Shown here one piece after another: positions 1 to 9,762 of a stretch of 64,000 nt of DNA. The DNA lies in the NCBI GenBank assembly GCA_029262375.1, contig JAJCZM010000043.1, positions 1 through 64,000 of the forward strand. The letters are read 5' to 3'. Below the pieces are notes generated by a model. It searched no databases. It saw only the letters and a program-made list of their open reading frames with translations, and was not told the DNA's origin. The stretch is from Deltaproteobacteria bacterium (lineage in GTDB: Bacteria > Desulfobacterota > Binatia > UBA1149 > SPBQ01). The translations under genes were made by a program, and so were the position numbers. Positions within the stretch are counted from its first letter, which is position 1, and each line of letters starts with the position of its first letter.

Positions 1-865
1 CGCGGTGGGCGGCCAGTGTGCCGCCCACCGCGGCCGACTCCAACGTCCGCACCGTCGTCGTCCCTACGGCGATCGTTCGGCCGCCTCCGACGCGCCGTTC
101 GGCGATGCGCGCGACGGTCAGCTCGTCCACGGCACAGTATTCGGCGTCCATCCGATGTTCGGCGATGGAGTCTCGTACGGGCGCAAAAGTTCCGGGCCCG
201 ACATGCAGCGTGACGCGCTCGAAGCCGACTCCGCGCTCTGCGAGTGACGAGAGAAGTTCCGGTGTGAAGTGCAGACCTGCCGTCGGCGCGGCAACCGAGC
301 CATCGTGGCGCGAGTAGACGGTTTGGTAGCGCGAGAGATCTTCCGAGGTCGGGCCGTTCGGTCGCTCGATATACGGAGGTAAGGGGATCTCCCCCTGCGC
401 GTGCAGGGTCTCGAGTGCATCGGCCGATCCGAAGTCGAGCGCGACCCGGCCCGCGTCATGAACGCTTGCCACACGCACGCTGCCGCCGCCGTCGAGTGTG
501 AGTTCGAGGTTTTCGACCAGTCGCTTAGACGACCGCGCCATCGCGGCCACCGGGGCACGCGGCGCACCTGTGGGGGCCTCGAGAACCAGGAACTCGACTC
601 GCCCTCCAGTCGGCTTTGTCGCGAAGATTCTCGCCGGTATGACGCGGGAGTCATTTGCCACGAGCACATCGCGATCATCGACGAACTCAGCCACGTCTCC
701 GAAGCGTCTGTGCTGAATCGTGCCGGTGGCGCGATCCAGCACCATCAGTCGAGAACGATCGCGATGCGCAGCCGGTTGCTGCGCTATTAACTCACGCGGT
801 AACTCATAGTCGATATCGCCCTTCCACACCGCGTCCGGGTGAAAGGGCCCAAGAGCCTCGGTCAT
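1..865 (-). CDS. queA: S-adenosylmethionine:tRNA ribosyltransferase-isomerase QueA, 3'-truncated by the window edge
   Basis: QueA transfers and isomerises the ribose of AdoMet onto 7-aminomethyl-7-deazaguanine in tRNA, giving epoxyqueuosine at the wobble position; it is cytoplasmic. I translated the open minus frame from the ATG at 865: 288 codons without a stop run off the left edge. Family signatures are visible in order: [10 protein letters not shown] near the N-terminus, [21 protein letters not shown], the block [13 protein letters not shown] and [13 protein letters not shown]. The usual length is about 340-350 residues, so roughly the last 55 are missing. The start ATG overlaps the stop of the slipin gene (ATGA), so it is the distal gene of the UDG-NfeD-slipin operon and is probably translationally coupled. 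Confidence 0.95.
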   Translation of the reverse strand, partial: MTEALGPFHPDAVWKGDIDYELPRELIAQQPAAHRDRSRLMVLDRATGTIQHRRFGDVAEFVDDRDVLVANDSRVIPARIFATKPTGGRVEFLVLEAPTGAPRAPVAAMARSSKRLVENLELTLDGGGSVRVASVHDAGRVALDFGSADALETLHAQGEIPLPPYIERPNGPTSEDLSRYQTVYSRHDGSVAAPTAGLHFTPELLSSLAERGVGFERVTLHVGPGTFAPVRDSIAEHRMDAEYCAVDELTVARIAERRVGGGRTIAVGTTTVRTLESAAVGGTLAAHR

Positions 866-1635
866 TCTCCGCTGGACTCGTCCTTCGCGATCTTGTTCCG
901 TGTGAGATCCATGAGCGGAGTCAGTAGATCTACCGGGATAGGAAGCACGACGGTTGAGCTGCGATCGGACGCAATTTCGGTAAGCGACTGAAGGAATCGC
1001 AGCTGCAACGCGATCGGCTGACGCGACATTTTCTCGCCGGCTTCCGCCAAGCGCTCCGATGCCTGGAATTCGCCCTCGGCGCTGATGACCTTCGCGCGCC
1101 TCTCACGCTCGGCCTCCGCCTGCTTCGCCATTGCACGCTGCATCTCTTGCGGAAGGTCGATGTGCTTGACCTCCACGGAGACGACCTTGATTCCCCACGG
1201 ATCGGTCTGATCGTCGAGGATTTCTTGGATCTTCTGATTGATGCGATCGCGCTCGGCCAGAAGTTGATCGAGTTCGGCTTGTCCGCAGACGCTACGGAGC
1301 GTCGTCTGCGCGAGCTGCGATGTCGCGTATAGATAGTTCTCGACTTCGATGACGGCTTTGTTTGGTTCGACCACGCGGAAATACAGAACCGCGTTCACTT
1401 TCACCGAGACGTTGTCGAGTGTGATCACGTCCTGCGAAGGCACGTCCATCGTGATGGTTCGCATGTCAATACGAACGATTTTTTCGAGCCCGGGGATCAC
1501 ATAGATGATGCCCGGCCCCCGATGCGCGACGATACGACCGAGACGCAGGATCACGGCTCGCTCGTATTCCCGCATGATCTTGATTCCGCTGAACAGCGCT
1601 GCGGCGAGGCCCGCTAAAATATAGACTCCCAACAT
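862..1635 (-). CDS. Slipin/stomatin-like SPFH-domain membrane protein
   Basis: 257 residues. One N-terminal membrane segment (about 3-18) is followed by an SPFH/prohibitin-homology domain (about 22-180) with typical slipin blocks such as [24 protein letters not shown] and [20 protein letters not shown]. An alanine/glutamate-rich coiled coil ([17 protein letters not shown]) precedes a hydrophobic C-terminal part. Slipins oligomerise in the inner membrane and organise microdomains. Its partner NfeD lies 4 nt upstream; NfeD proteases cleave the C-terminal hydrophobic part of stomatin partners in archaea (known for the PH1510/PH1511 pair). Here the pair is co-transcribed, so a proteolytic membrane quality-control unit is a reasonable inference. 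Confidence 0.93.
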   Translation of the reverse strand: MLGVYILAGLAAALFSGIKIMREYERAVILRLGRIVAHRGPGIIYVIPGLEKIVRIDMRTITMDVPSQDVITLDNVSVKVNAVLYFRVVEPNKAVIEVENYLYATSQLAQTTLRSVCGQAELDQLLAERDRINQKIQEILDDQTDPWGIKVVSVEVKHIDLPQEMQRAMAKQAEAERERRAKVISAEGEFQASERLAEAGEKMSRQPIALQLRFLQSLTEIASDRSSTVVLPIPVDLLTPLMDLTRNKIAKDESSGE

Positions 1636-1639
1636 CTGA

Positions 1640-2995
1640 CTACTCCTGTTGTGGAACGACCGTTATCGTCAGGCCGTCGACCGTTTCAACCCGTACGTGG
1701 GCTTTGTCTGCGATCCGTTGCTCGGATCGCGCGTTCCAATACTCGCCGTGCACGCGCACGCGGCCGGTTCCGTCTATCTCACCAACCGCGACACCGATCT
1801 CACCAACCAGTCCCTCAGCGCCGGTACTTGCTGCGCGACGGCGATCTCGCACCACGAATGCGAGGATGAGGATGAGGACGGCGCCGAAGAGGACCACCGT
1901 GCCCGCAATGAGCGAGCGGTCGACGACGAGTTGAGACTCCGGCGTGTAGAGAAACAGCGAGCCCAGCGTCAGAGCGAGCAATCCCCCGAACCCGAATACT
2001 CCGAAGCTCGGCAGTAACAGCTCGGCGAGTAGGAAGGCCATGCCCAGGATCAGCAGCATGATCCCCGTCAGATTGATCGGCAGAACCTGGCTCGCCTGTA
2101 GTGCGAGCAACAGACAGATCGCGCCTGCGACACCGGGGAAAATCGTTCCGGGATTCGAGAACTCCATGTAGAGCCCGAGCATTCCGGCCATCATCAGCAG
2201 GTAGGCGATGTTCGGGTCTGTGATGACGTTGAGCACGCGCTGGCGCAGCGTCATCTCTTGATCGACGACAATGACGCCACCGGCCGCGGTACGCGCCGAC
2301 GAAAGTTCGATGGTCTGCTCAGTGCCGCCGACGTTGACGGTCCTACCGTCGACGAGGTCGAGCAGCTCGTCGAGATTCGCAGCGATGAGGTCGACAACGT
2401 TTTGCTCGACCGCCTCCGTTTCCGTGATCGAGACACTCTCGCGCACGGCCGACTCCGCCCACTCGACGTTGCGCCCGCGTTGCCGAGCAATGGAGCCCAC
2501 GAACGAGACGGCAAAGTTTTCGACCTTCTTGCCCATGTCTCCTTCGATGTCCGCACCGCCGCCACTGACCGGATGGGCGGCGCCGATGGTGGTGCCGGGT
2601 GCCATTGCGGCGATATGTCCGGACAGGGTGATGAATACGCCGGCCGACGTCGCGCTCGCTCCGCCCGGCGCAACATAGACGACGACCGGCAACGGAGCGC
2701 TGAGGATGTCCTGGACGATCGTCTGCGTAGACTGTAGTAGCCCACCGGGCGTATCGAGTTGCACGACGAGTAGCGGTGCGCCGGACTCCACGGCCGTCTC
2801 TATCGCCGATGAGATGAAATCGTCGGTCGCCGGACTGATCGGACCATCGATGACGATTCGGTGAACACTTCGGCCACCCGCAGCCTCGCCGCTCGCTGAC
2901 AGCATGACGGCTGCCGTGAGCATCATGAGAGCAATGCCCGCCATCCGCACGACGGACTCACTGACGAGATTCGAACGAGTTCGTTTCGCGATCAT
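1640..2995 (-). CDS. nfeD: NfeD-type membrane serine protease (long form, ClpP/S49-like)
   Basis: 451 residues from the ATG at 2995. This start gives a signal sequence (hydrophobic about 18-37, ending near ASGEAAGG) and overlaps the UDG stop as ATGA. An N-terminal ClpP-class protease domain (about 45-250) carries [13 protein letters not shown], the nucleophile region [13 protein letters not shown] and a candidate catalytic Lys in [12 protein letters not shown], as in the Ser-Lys dyad of archaeal 1510-N. Four to five membrane segments follow (about 270-395), then a C-terminal OB-fold NfeD domain ([21 protein letters not shown]). This is the long NfeD1b-like architecture, normally paired with a slipin, which lies immediately downstream. 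An upstream in-frame extension would overlap the UDG gene and lacks a signal peptide. Confidence 0.92.
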   Translation of the reverse strand: MIAKRTRSNLVSESVVRMAGIALMMLTAAVMLSASGEAAGGRSVHRIVIDGPISPATDDFISSAIETAVESGAPLLVVQLDTPGGLLQSTQTIVQDILSAPLPVVVYVAPGGASATSAGVFITLSGHIAAMAPGTTIGAAHPVSGGGADIEGDMGKKVENFAVSFVGSIARQRGRNVEWAESAVRESVSITETEAVEQNVVDLIAANLDELLDLVDGRTVNVGGTEQTIELSSARTAAGGVIVVDQEMTLRQRVLNVITDPNIAYLLMMAGMLGLYMEFSNPGTIFPGVAGAICLLLALQASQVLPINLTGIMLLILGMAFLLAELLLPSFGVFGFGGLLALTLGSLFLYTPESQLVVDRSLIAGTVVLFGAVLILILAFVVRDRRRAASTGAEGLVGEIGVAVGEIDGTGRVRVHGEYWNARSEQRIADKAHVRVETVDGLTITVVPQQE

Positions 2996-3888
2996 TCCTT
3001 GGCAGCCGGTTTGGGAATCCCGAGGCGATTCATGACCAGCTGAATATCCGCCCATACGATCCGCTTGTCCGATGGGTTTCGCAAGAGATAGGCCGGATGA
3101 AAGGTCGGCATCACCGGTACGCCTCGATAGTCGAGCCAATTGCCCCGCAGCTTCGAGATGGGCCTAGTTTCGCGCAAGAGCGCCTGGGTCGCGAACTTGC
3201 CGAGCGTGACGATTACACGCGGTCTCACGATGGCAATCTGGCGATGCAGGAACGGTTCGCAGGCAACGATCTCATCGGGCTCCGGATTACGGTTGCCGGG
3301 AGGACGACATTTGATCACGTTCGCGATGTATACGTCGTCGCGAGTCAGCCCCATGCCGCCTGTGATAATCCTGGTCAGCAGCTGACCCGCGCGCCCAACG
3401 AACGGGATGCCCTGCTCGTCCTCGTCAGCGCCGGGCCCCTCGCCGACGAACATCAGTTCCGCGTCGGGATTGCCGACGCCGAATACGATATTTGTGCGCG
3501 CGTCGCACAGCTTGCAGCGGTCGCACTCGCCGAGGACTTCCCGCAGTGCGGGGAGGCTCTCAGCCGTGCGGATCGCGGGCTCGACAAGTTGATCGGGAAG
3601 CTCGCGTGCCATGGGGCGCTCGCCCGGTCGCTCGCTGCTCGCACCGATCGAACTCACGGAAGGAGAAACCGATGTCGGCGTCGCTAGGTCGATGATGGGG
3701 GCGGCCTTGATCGTTGGCTCGGTGGCCTTCGGGACTACCGGAACTACGAACGTCGGCTCACTAACGTTACGGACGGGGGCAGTATCGAGCCCCATGTCCA
3801 TCTCGCGCTTCAGGTAAGCTCTAGCTTTTTCAATAACTTCGGGAGACGGACCTGAAGCCGTTCCAGATTGTGACTTGGTACCGCTCAC
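2992..3888 (-). CDS. Family 4/5-type uracil-DNA glycosylase with Fe-S cluster
   Basis: 298 residues, GTG start. It removes uracil from DNA in base excision repair. The catalytic domain occupies the C-terminal two thirds: an Fe-S ligand pair in CDRCKLC, motif [21 protein letters not shown], the segment [17 protein letters not shown] with further Cys ligands (KC, ACEPF), and motif [13 protein letters not shown]. This fits family 4 (thermophile-type) enzymes. The first ~105 residues are a Pro/Ser/Thr-rich extension, common in these proteins and probably disordered. It heads the operon with nfeD, slipin and queA. Its start lies only 17 nt from the divergent phospholipase C gene, so both promoters must be embedded in or overlap that gap. 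Confidence 0.92.
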   Translation of the reverse strand: MSGTKSQSGTASGPSPEVIEKARAYLKREMDMGLDTAPVRNVSEPTFVVPVVPKATEPTIKAAPIIDLATPTSVSPSVSSIGASSERPGERPMARELPDQLVEPAIRTAESLPALREVLGECDRCKLCDARTNIVFGVGNPDAELMFVGEGPGADEDEQGIPFVGRAGQLLTRIITGGMGLTRDDVYIANVIKCRPPGNRNPEPDEIVACEPFLHRQIAIVRPRVIVTLGKFATQALLRETRPISKLRGNWLDYRGVPVMPTFHPAYLLRNPSDKRIVWADIQLVMNRLGIPKPAAKE

Positions 3889-3905
3889 TGTAATCTCAAT
3901 TAAGT
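3889..3905. promoter_or_regulatory. 17-nt AT-rich divergent start region
   Basis: The only DNA between the GTG of the glycosylase (minus) and the ATG of the phospholipase (plus). A plus-strand TAATCT at 3891-3896 ends 9 nt before the ATG, and minus-strand TTAATT/TACTTA hexamers lie 9-12 nt before the GTG. There is no Shine-Dalgarno sequence on either side. The spacing fits leaderless or nearly leaderless transcripts with -35 elements inside the opposite gene. This is inferred from base composition and spacing only. Confidence 0.4.
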
Positions 3906-4799
3906 ATGCTCGGGCTATTCATCGCCGCCATCGCCACCATCACTGGCCTAGTCGTCCTATGCCCCACCGACGCCTTCGCGTGGGGGCCGATCTCTCATAT
4001 CGTCCACGGCAGCACGATTCTAGGTGATCTCTCCGCGTTGCCGGCCGCCGTTCGAAACGTCCTGGCCGGCTACCCGGACCACTACCTGTACGGCTGTGTA
4101 GGTGCTGACATCATACAGGCCAAGGCCTATACACGCAGCGTTGCAACGCACTGCCATCGCTGGCCTGTCGCTTGGACCCTCGTCGATGGTGCGCAGTCGC
4201 CCGAGCAGGAGGCTTTTGCCTGGGGCTACATGACGCATCTGGGCGCCGATATCATCTCGCACAACCATTTTGTCCCGTCGCAGTTGGTTCGCAGCTTCGA
4301 TTCTCGATCCGCCGGACACGCGTACTGGGAAGCACGTGCAGACGCTCTGCAACGCGTTCGCTACTCGCGCAAGCTGCGCGAAGTGCTCGAGGGGACTTAC
4401 CAAGAGTGTGACGAACTGGTCGAGAAAGTGATTAGCGATACACTATTCTCGTTCAAGACGAACAAGAAAATCTTCGACTCTCTGATGGCGCTGAGCAAGT
4501 TCAACCGTTGGCAAGCGTTCATGACGACGGTGAATCGCCGATCGCGTCATTCGCTCACGCGTGTGCAGGTTGACCGCTTCACGCAAGCGGCGACCGCGTC
4601 GGCGCATGATCTGTTGGCATACGGTCGCCAATCGGGCACGCAGCAGCGTGATCCAACCGGCGCCGAGGTATTGGATCAAGCGATCGCGTTGCGGCGTAAG
4701 CTTCGGGTTCTGAAGAAGAACAGCCGATTGCCCGGAGGCTTGGAACACGAGATGGCCGCGGAAATGCTGCCTGCCGAATGGGCCGAGCTAGCTAGCTAG
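3906..4799 (+). CDS. Secreted zinc-dependent phospholipase C family protein
   Basis: 297 residues, Zn_dep_PLPC family. A signal peptide (1-25) ends in AFA directly before Trp26, so the predicted mature protein starts WGPISH. In Bacillus phospholipase C the N-terminal Trp of the mature protein is a zinc ligand, so cleavage at this site makes functional sense. Further likely metal ligands are His31, the [13 protein letters not shown] segment, HCHRW and the block [18 protein letters not shown], which provides His and Asp residues. The C-terminal half is helical and charged without a recognised domain. The substrate (phospholipid or other) cannot be decided. It ends in a GCTA-repeat palindrome shared with the convergent coaBC gene. 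Confidence 0.82.
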   Translation: MLGLFIAAIATITGLVVLCPTDAFAWGPISHIVHGSTILGDLSALPAAVRNVLAGYPDHYLYGCVGADIIQAKAYTRSVATHCHRWPVAWTLVDGAQSPEQEAFAWGYMTHLGADIISHNHFVPSQLVRSFDSRSAGHAYWEARADALQRVRYSRKLREVLEGTYQECDELVEKVISDTLFSFKTNKKIFDSLMALSKFNRWQAFMTTVNRRSRHSLTRVQVDRFTQAATASAHDLLAYGRQSGTQQRDPTGAEVLDQAIALRRKLRVLKKNSRLPGGLEHEMAAEMLPAEWAELAS

Positions 4800-4802
4800 C
4801 TC
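4785..4802. repeat. Perfect 18-bp palindrome between convergent genes
   Basis: GAGCTAGCTAGCTAGCTC reads the same on both strands and spans the stop codon of the phospholipase gene, ending 1 nt before the coaBC stop. It encodes the last residues E-L-A-S and the TAG stop. It could act as a bidirectional hairpin separating the converging transcripts, although no strong U-tract follows on either side. Confidence 0.6.
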
Positions 4803-4803
4803 G

Positions 4804-6030
4804 TTATTTGGCTTCGCGGATCGCGCCGCGGCGATCCGAGCGGAGGGCGACTACCCGATCCAGGATCTTGTCGGCTAGATCATGCTTGGAGACAAGCCCG
4901 GTTTCGGTCTCCCCCCCCTCACGGTCGATCAGTGTCGCTGAGTTCGTCGCGACGTCGAAGCCCGCTCCGTCAGCCGACACATCGTTCGCAACGATGAGGT
5001 CGAGTTGCTTGCGTTGCAGCTTGGATTTCGCGTTCGCAACGACATTGTCGGTCTCGGCAGCGAAGCCGACCAGTATGCGCTCGCCGCGTGCCGCGCGCAG
5101 TCCCGCGAGAATGTCCTCGGTCTTCTCCAGGCGCAGGACGAACTCGTCGTCGTTCTTTTTTATCTTGGAGTTTTTCGGTGACACCGGCCGATAGTCTGCC
5201 ACGGCTGCCACCATTACGACCACGTCCGAGGCGATGACGTGATCACGAATTGCCGTCTGCATCTCAGCCGCGGTTTCAACGGGAATCGTCCGGCAGTGAC
5301 GCGGCGAGGCCAAGTTCGTCGGTCCACTGACGAGTATTACGTTCGCGCCGCGCCGGGCGGCGCATTCCGCAACTGCGTAGCCCATGCGGCCGCTCGATCG
5401 GTTGGTCAGCACCCGAACCGGATCAACCGGTTCTCGGGTTGGACCGGCGGAAACCAGGACCGTCGTCCCTGTAAGGTCCTGCGGCGTCAATGCGGCGGTG
5501 AGCTCTGCGATCAGGACGTCGGCGTCCGGCATTCGTCCCTCGCCTTCGTGGCCACAGGCCAGCTCTCCACGATCCGGTGCCACGATCCGGTGCCCGTACG
5601 AGCGCAGTGTATCAACGTTGGCGGTCACGGCGGGATGGGCCCACATGTTGGAGTTCATGGCGGGCGACACGACGACCGGTGCTCGTGATGCGAGAAGTGC
5701 TGCGGTCACGATGTCGTCGGCGCGTCCTTGCGCCATTCGTGCGATGAGATCGGCGGTCGCCGGAGCAACTATGATGACGTCGGCACGGTCGGCGAGATCG
5801 ATGTGACCGATCGTTGCGTCCTCGCCGGGATCGAGCAGGTCGCTTGCGACCGGTCGACGCGACACCGCCTGTAGCGTCAACGGCGTGATAAACGCCTGTG
5901 CGGCCTTGGTCATTGCGACCTGCACGAGGGCGCCAACGTCCAGCAGTCGCCTTACGAGCTCCGGTGCTTTGTATGCGGCAATGCCGCCACCGACACAGAT
6001 GAGAACGTTCTTTTCTTTGAGGGCGTGCAT
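4804..6030 (-). CDS. coaBC: Bifunctional phosphopantothenoylcysteine decarboxylase/phosphopantothenate-cysteine ligase CoaBC
   Basis: 408 residues, normal length. CoaB joins Cys to 4'-phosphopantothenate and CoaC decarboxylates the product with FMN, two steps of coenzyme A synthesis in the cytoplasm. The CoaC half (1-185) shows ICVGGGIAAYKAPEL, the active-site His in IGHIDLADRAD, the PAMN motif and the Cys in LACGHEGEGRM. The CoaB half (about 190-400) shows VLVSAGPTREPVDPVR, LTNRSSGRMG, the basic KIKK segment for the acyl-phosphate and ANDVSADGAGF. The downstream UPF0104 gene starts 22 nt before its ATG, so the two may be co-transcribed. Confidence 0.97.
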   Translation of the reverse strand: MHALKEKNVLICVGGGIAAYKAPELVRRLLDVGALVQVAMTKAAQAFITPLTLQAVSRRPVASDLLDPGEDATIGHIDLADRADVIIVAPATADLIARMAQGRADDIVTAALLASRAPVVVSPAMNSNMWAHPAVTANVDTLRSYGHRIVAPDRGELACGHEGEGRMPDADVLIAELTAALTPQDLTGTTVLVSAGPTREPVDPVRVLTNRSSGRMGYAVAECAARRGANVILVSGPTNLASPRHCRTIPVETAAEMQTAIRDHVIASDVVVMVAAVADYRPVSPKNSKIKKNDDEFVLRLEKTEDILAGLRAARGERILVGFAAETDNVVANAKSKLQRKQLDLIVANDVSADGAGFDVATNSATLIDREGGETETGLVSKHDLADKILDRVVALRSDRRGAIREAK

Positions 6031-6052
6031 CGGGCGACGGGCGATCTAGAGG

Positions 6053-7072
6053 TCAGCTGGGCGGGTCGTCCTCGCCCAGATGCCCCAGCTCTCCCAAGCT
6101 TAGCCCCTCGCGCAGGAGGTAGACAAGCCCGAGCAGAACCTGTGTGGCGAACTGCGCAGCATGTGTCACAAGTGCAAAACCGACCGCGCGCGCCCCAGGG
6201 ACAGCAAAAATCTGCTCTAGCGCGAGCTTGCAGCCGTATTCGAACTGACCCACAAAGCCCGGCGCACCAGGCACGGAAACCACGAGAGCCACGATGGTGG
6301 CCGTCGTGATGCCGCCGCGCATGAAAGGCACGTCGAGGCCCACCGCTGGAATCCCCAGTGCGAATCCGACGGCAATCAGCAGCCAGATGTAAAGCGACCA
6401 AGTCGCCGCTTTGATGAAAACCAGCGGGTTCGCAAGAACGGCCATACCGTCGAGAAACTCGTGCTCGAGGCGAATGAGGGTCCCACCAATTTTGCCGGGG
6501 AGGCGTATCCAGACCTTGTCCAGCAACGGGAGAACTCTATCGCGCTGCCACTCGGCGACGAGAATCCCGAGCAAGGCCACGACCATCAATACTGCCGCAA
6601 TTTGCGTGAGGTTGCGGACGACGTCGGGGACCTCGGAGGTCATCAACACCCAAAGCCCCAGAGCCACGAGTGCAAAAAGATCGAGTACGCGCTCGACGAC
6701 GGCCGTCGCCAACGACGTAGAGAGTGCAACCCCGGTCGCGCGACTAGCGAGGTAGGGTCTGACGAACTCGCCGATGCGCAGCGGGAGTACCATGTTGGCC
6801 ATAAAGCCGATGGCGCAAGCGCCGAAGATGCCGTGTAGCGATTGAGATTCGTTCGTTGCGGTATCGAGCAATAGCTTCCAACGCTGTGCTCTCACGAAGA
6901 GCGCGTACACACCGAGTGCTCCCATCGCGAGGAGGTACTCGTAACGAGCGTTTTCGAGACCGCGCGCAATCTCTCCCCAGTCCTCGCCTCGCAGCGCAAG
7001 CCATAGGAAAACGGCAGACGCAGCTAGGCTGATCGCCAGCTGGAGCGAACGACTAGAAGCTCGGTTTGCCAC
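6053..7072 (-). CDS. UPF0104/lysylphosphatidylglycerol synthetase TM-domain family integral membrane protein
   Basis: 339 residues, about eight hydrophobic segments spread over the whole length. It matches the flippase-like transmembrane domain family (also called UPF0104 or AglD/MprF N-domain), with the typical N-terminal FLWLALRGEDWGEI, ALRFVRAQRWKLLL-like and GFMANMVLPLRIGEFVRPYLASR blocks, and the PGAPGFVGQFEYG segment near residue 275. MprF-type domains flip lipids; the stand-alone proteins are poorly characterised. No aminoacyl-transfer domain is attached, so lipid or polyprenyl-linked cargo movement is only a guess. It sits between coaBC and a ferredoxin gene, in the same direction. 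Confidence 0.85.
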   Translation of the reverse strand: MANRASSRSLQLAISLAASAVFLWLALRGEDWGEIARGLENARYEYLLAMGALGVYALFVRAQRWKLLLDTATNESQSLHGIFGACAIGFMANMVLPLRIGEFVRPYLASRATGVALSTSLATAVVERVLDLFALVALGLWVLMTSEVPDVVRNLTQIAAVLMVVALLGILVAEWQRDRVLPLLDKVWIRLPGKIGGTLIRLEHEFLDGMAVLANPLVFIKAATWSLYIWLLIAVGFALGIPAVGLDVPFMRGGITTATIVALVVSVPGAPGFVGQFEYGCKLALEQIFAVPGARAVGFALVTHAAQFATQVLLGLVYLLREGLSLGELGHLGEDDPPS

Positions 7073-7090
7073 TTAGGCGCCGAGTCTCAT

Positions 7091-7423
7091 TCAGGTTCTG
7101 AATCGCGAGGGTGGCGGATCGGGGATTTCCGTGTCCGGATGAAGCAGTTTCGCACGATCAAGCAGGACGCCCTCGGCTTCCTCGTTATCCGGGTCGGGAA
7201 TGCAGCAGTCTACGGGGCATACCGCGGCGCATTGCTCCTGGTCGAAGAAGCCTACGCACTCCGTGCACTTCTCGGGCACGATGTAGTAGATGTCTTCCGA
7301 CAGGGCATCTTTCATGTCACCGTTCATCTCCCACTCGATCCCGCCTTCATAGATGGCGGTGTTGGGACACTCCGGTTCACAGGCGCCGCAGTTGATACAC
7401 TCTTCCGTGATAATAGTAGCCAT
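7091..7423 (-). CDS. YfhL-type 4Fe-4S dicluster ferredoxin
   Basis: 110 residues from the ATG at 7423. Two cluster-binding regions are clear: [13 protein letters not shown] near the N-terminus and [23 protein letters not shown], the second with the long insertion typical of YfhL/Alvin-type ferredoxins, which carry two low-potential 4Fe-4S clusters. An upstream in-frame extension to 7597 has no ferredoxin similarity and uses a TTG, so the short form is preferred. An AGGAG-like Shine-Dalgarno (GGAGCAG on the minus strand) precedes the ATG. The electron-transfer partner is unknown. Confidence 0.92.
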   Translation of the reverse strand: MATIITEECINCGACEPECPNTAIYEGGIEWEMNGDMKDALSEDIYYIVPEKCTECVGFFDQEQCAAVCPVDCCIPDPDNEEAEGVLLDRAKLLHPDTEIPDPPPSRFRT

Positions 7424-7623
7424 GAAACTGCTCCTTGAGCGCGCCAGCGTGCCACACGCGGGGTTCCCAGTAAAGCCTGGTCTCCTTGACTTGTCGCCCG
7501 GTTTCCAAGCAACCTCAGCCTGATTGGCGGCTACGAGATCGGCTGATTGTCGAGCACGTAACCGAGCATGCGATGGGCATGTGGGAGGTCTGATCAAGAC
7601 GCCGCCAACGGATCTACGAGCAC

Positions 7624-8610
7624 GTGAGCACGACGCTGGCAGCGAAAATCGGGGGCGGCGACAACACCGGGCTCGACCTCGTAAACGACGACCTAGCGCT
7701 CGTCGAAAAGCGTATCACCGAGGTCATCACCGCGCGTGAAGACCGTCTCACCGAGATAGCAGACTACCTCATCAACGCCGGCGGCAAGCGAATTCGTCCT
7801 GCTGTAGCGTTGCTTGTTTTCCGCGCGTGCGGCGGCACCGATGTGACCGACATGGTCGACTTGTCGGTGTCTCTTGAACTCATCCACACCGCCACGCTGC
7901 TGCACGACGACATCATCGACTCCAACGATGTGCGGCGCGGCAAAGACGCGGCGCCGCTTCGCTTCGGAATTGCCGATACTTTGGTCACCGGCGACTTCCT
8001 GTTTTCTCGTGCGTTCGAAGTGTGTGGGCGCTTTGAACCGAAGATCGTGTCCTGGGCGGCATCTGCATGCATTCAATTGACCGAAGGCGAGATCATGCAG
8101 GGGCGCTATCGCAGGAATCCGGACGTCACCGAGTCTGACTACTACGAGATCATTGATCGCAAGACGGCATCTCTCTTCACTGCAGGCACTCGCATTGCGG
8201 CGTACCTCGGCGGTCAAGACGAATCGAGTGTCGAGCGCATGGCAGACTGCGGACGTGAGATCGGGTTGGCCTTCCAGATGATCGACGATGTACTCGACAT
8301 CGAGGGCGACCCCGCCAAGACCGGCAAACGTGTGGGGACCGACCTACTCGACGGGAATCCGTCTCTGCCGGTTGTCTGGGGCCTGACTCTCGGTGAGGTG
8401 CGGGAGGCTTTCGAGGCTGAAGCGTGCAGCGCTTCGCAGGTTGACGCGGCCATCGAGGCCTTCGAGCGCGATAGAATGTCTGCAAAGGTGCGGGAGGCCG
8501 CAGTAGAGCATGCGCGTCGTGCACATGAACTCCTTCTGGCGCTGCCCGAGAGCCCATATCGCGATGCGCTGGCCGGATTGATCTCGGATCTGGTCGATCG
8601 CGAACTCTAG
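7624..8610 (+). CDS. ispB: Trans-polyprenyl diphosphate synthase (IspA/IspB family)
   Basis: 328 residues, GTG start. It condenses isopentenyl diphosphate onto an allylic primer to make the long polyprenyl tail of the respiratory quinone. All hallmarks are present: [12 protein letters not shown] (substrate-binding), [14 protein letters not shown] with the first Asp-rich DDxxD motif, DDVRRGK-like and GDFLFSRAF segments, [25 protein letters not shown], and the second Asp-rich [13 protein letters not shown]. Chain length cannot be read with confidence; small residues before the first DDxxD suggest a long-chain (octa/solanesyl-type) enzyme. About 200 nt without a recognisable element separate it from the divergent ferredoxin gene. 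Confidence 0.93.
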   Translation: MSTTLAAKIGGGDNTGLDLVNDDLALVEKRITEVITAREDRLTEIADYLINAGGKRIRPAVALLVFRACGGTDVTDMVDLSVSLELIHTATLLHDDIIDSNDVRRGKDAAPLRFGIADTLVTGDFLFSRAFEVCGRFEPKIVSWAASACIQLTEGEIMQGRYRRNPDVTESDYYEIIDRKTASLFTAGTRIAAYLGGQDESSVERMADCGREIGLAFQMIDDVLDIEGDPAKTGKRVGTDLLDGNPSLPVVWGLTLGEVREAFEAEACSASQVDAAIEAFERDRMSAKVREAAVEHARRAHELLLALPESPYRDALAGLISDLVDREL

Positions 8611-8714
8611 ATCGAGACCCGCGCAAGCGCTGGGCGACACCTCCTGCTAGACTACGCGTTTGATCGCAGGATCCCCCAGTCTCACAATCGCGTAGCCCAC
8701 CCCGTTTCCGATCA

Positions 8715-9749
8715 ATGGCGGAATCAATCCAATCAATGCCGCTCTCCGCAGTCGCGATCCTCATCGTCGTGATGCTGTATTTCCTCGTGCGCGCAGCCGA
8801 TGTGTTGGTCGAAGGTGCCACCGGGCTTGCGTATCGCTTCGGCGTCCCGAAGGTCATCGTCGGCGCGACCATCGTTTCGCTCGGCACGACGAGCCCTGAA
8901 GCAGCGGTCTCTGTGATGGCCGCCTGGGCCGGCAAGCCTGGGTTGGCGCTCGGCAACGCGGTCGGTTCGGTAATCGCCGACACCGCATTGATCTTCGGAC
9001 TGTGCTCTATGCTCACGGTTGTCCGGGCCGATCGTTTCATCTTGGCCAGACAGGGTCGTTTGCAGTTCGGGTCGGGTATTCTGCTCGCTGCGCTCTGCTA
9101 CTGGGCATGGTACACGCAGGGCGACGCAGCCAGCTTGGGACGTCCCGTCGGGGCGCTTCTGCTCGTGTTGCTGGTCGTCTACATGGTCGTATCGATACGC
9201 TGGAGTCGGCAGTACGCCGCAGTCTCTACGCACGACGACGGAAGCGACGGCGGCGATACGCGCTCAGTACTCATGACCGCCGCGATGCTCATCGGCGGTC
9301 TGCTCGTGGTAGTCGCCTCGAGTCACGTTCTGATCGAAGCGGTCTCGGAGTTTGCGGTTCGTCTTGGACTTCCGAGCGTGGTGATCGCGGCAACACTCGT
9401 CGCGTTCGGTACGTCGCTACCCGAGCTAATGGTGGGGCTGTCAGCCGTGCGTCAGGGCCATGGCGACCTACTCGTCGGGAACGTCATCGGAGCGGATATT
9501 CTGAATGTCCTGTTCGTGATCGGCGCATCCGCGATAGCAGCGCCGCTGCCGATCCTCGATTTCGGATCGGCCATCCCGGATCTATTCCTCGTACTGCACC
9601 TGCCGGCGATGTTGCTGGTGTTGGGGATGTTCCGAATCTTTGTCGCGCAAGCAACGCGTGTTGGTACGTTCTCGCGCTGGATGGGCGCACCGCTGTTGGC
9701 GACGTACGTTGCCTATTCGGTGATCCAGTTCGTCGTCGGACGGGGCTGA
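8715..9749 (+). CDS. Ca2+/Na+ (CaxA/YrbG-type) antiporter
   Basis: 344 residues, about ten membrane segments in two homologous halves. The alpha-repeats are clear: VIVGATIVSLGTTSPEAAVS with LALGNAVGSVIADT in the first half and VIAATLVAFGTSLPELMVG with LLVGNVIGADILNVL in the second. The acidic residues in TSPE/LPE and the Asn-Ala/Gly-x-G-S/A-D segments form the ion-binding sites of the cation exchanger superfamily. A hydrophilic loop (about 172-182, Asp/Gly-rich) joins the halves. It extrudes calcium in exchange for sodium or protons at the inner membrane. A hairpin overlaps its stop codon. Confidence 0.92.
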   Translation: MAESIQSMPLSAVAILIVVMLYFLVRAADVLVEGATGLAYRFGVPKVIVGATIVSLGTTSPEAAVSVMAAWAGKPGLALGNAVGSVIADTALIFGLCSMLTVVRADRFILARQGRLQFGSGILLAALCYWAWYTQGDAASLGRPVGALLLVLLVVYMVVSIRWSRQYAAVSTHDDGSDGGDTRSVLMTAAMLIGGLLVVVASSHVLIEAVSEFAVRLGLPSVVIAATLVAFGTSLPELMVGLSAVRQGHGDLLVGNVIGADILNVLFVIGASAIAAPLPILDFGSAIPDLFLVLHLPAMLLVLGMFRIFVAQATRVGTFSRWMGAPLLATYVAYSVIQFVVGRG

Positions 9750-9762
9750 CTGCCCCATCCGA
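9736..9762 (+). terminator. Stem-loop at the end of the antiporter gene
   Basis: TCGGA-c-GGGGC, loop tgact, GCCCC-a-TCCGA: ten base pairs with one internal mismatch, centred on the TGA stop. No T-run follows, so it may be a rho-assisted or mRNA 3'-end structure rather than a classical intrinsic terminator. Confidence 0.5.

Noticed and set aside
118..678. A 186-codon minus-strand frame near the left edge
   Set aside because: It is out of frame with the clearly recognisable QueA translation on the same strand, so it is a shadow.
8177..9040. A 287-codon minus-strand frame
   Set aside because: It runs across the end of the polyprenyl synthase and the start of the antiporter gene, both of which are clearly real on the plus strand, and its protein is Arg/Pro/Ser-rich without motifs.
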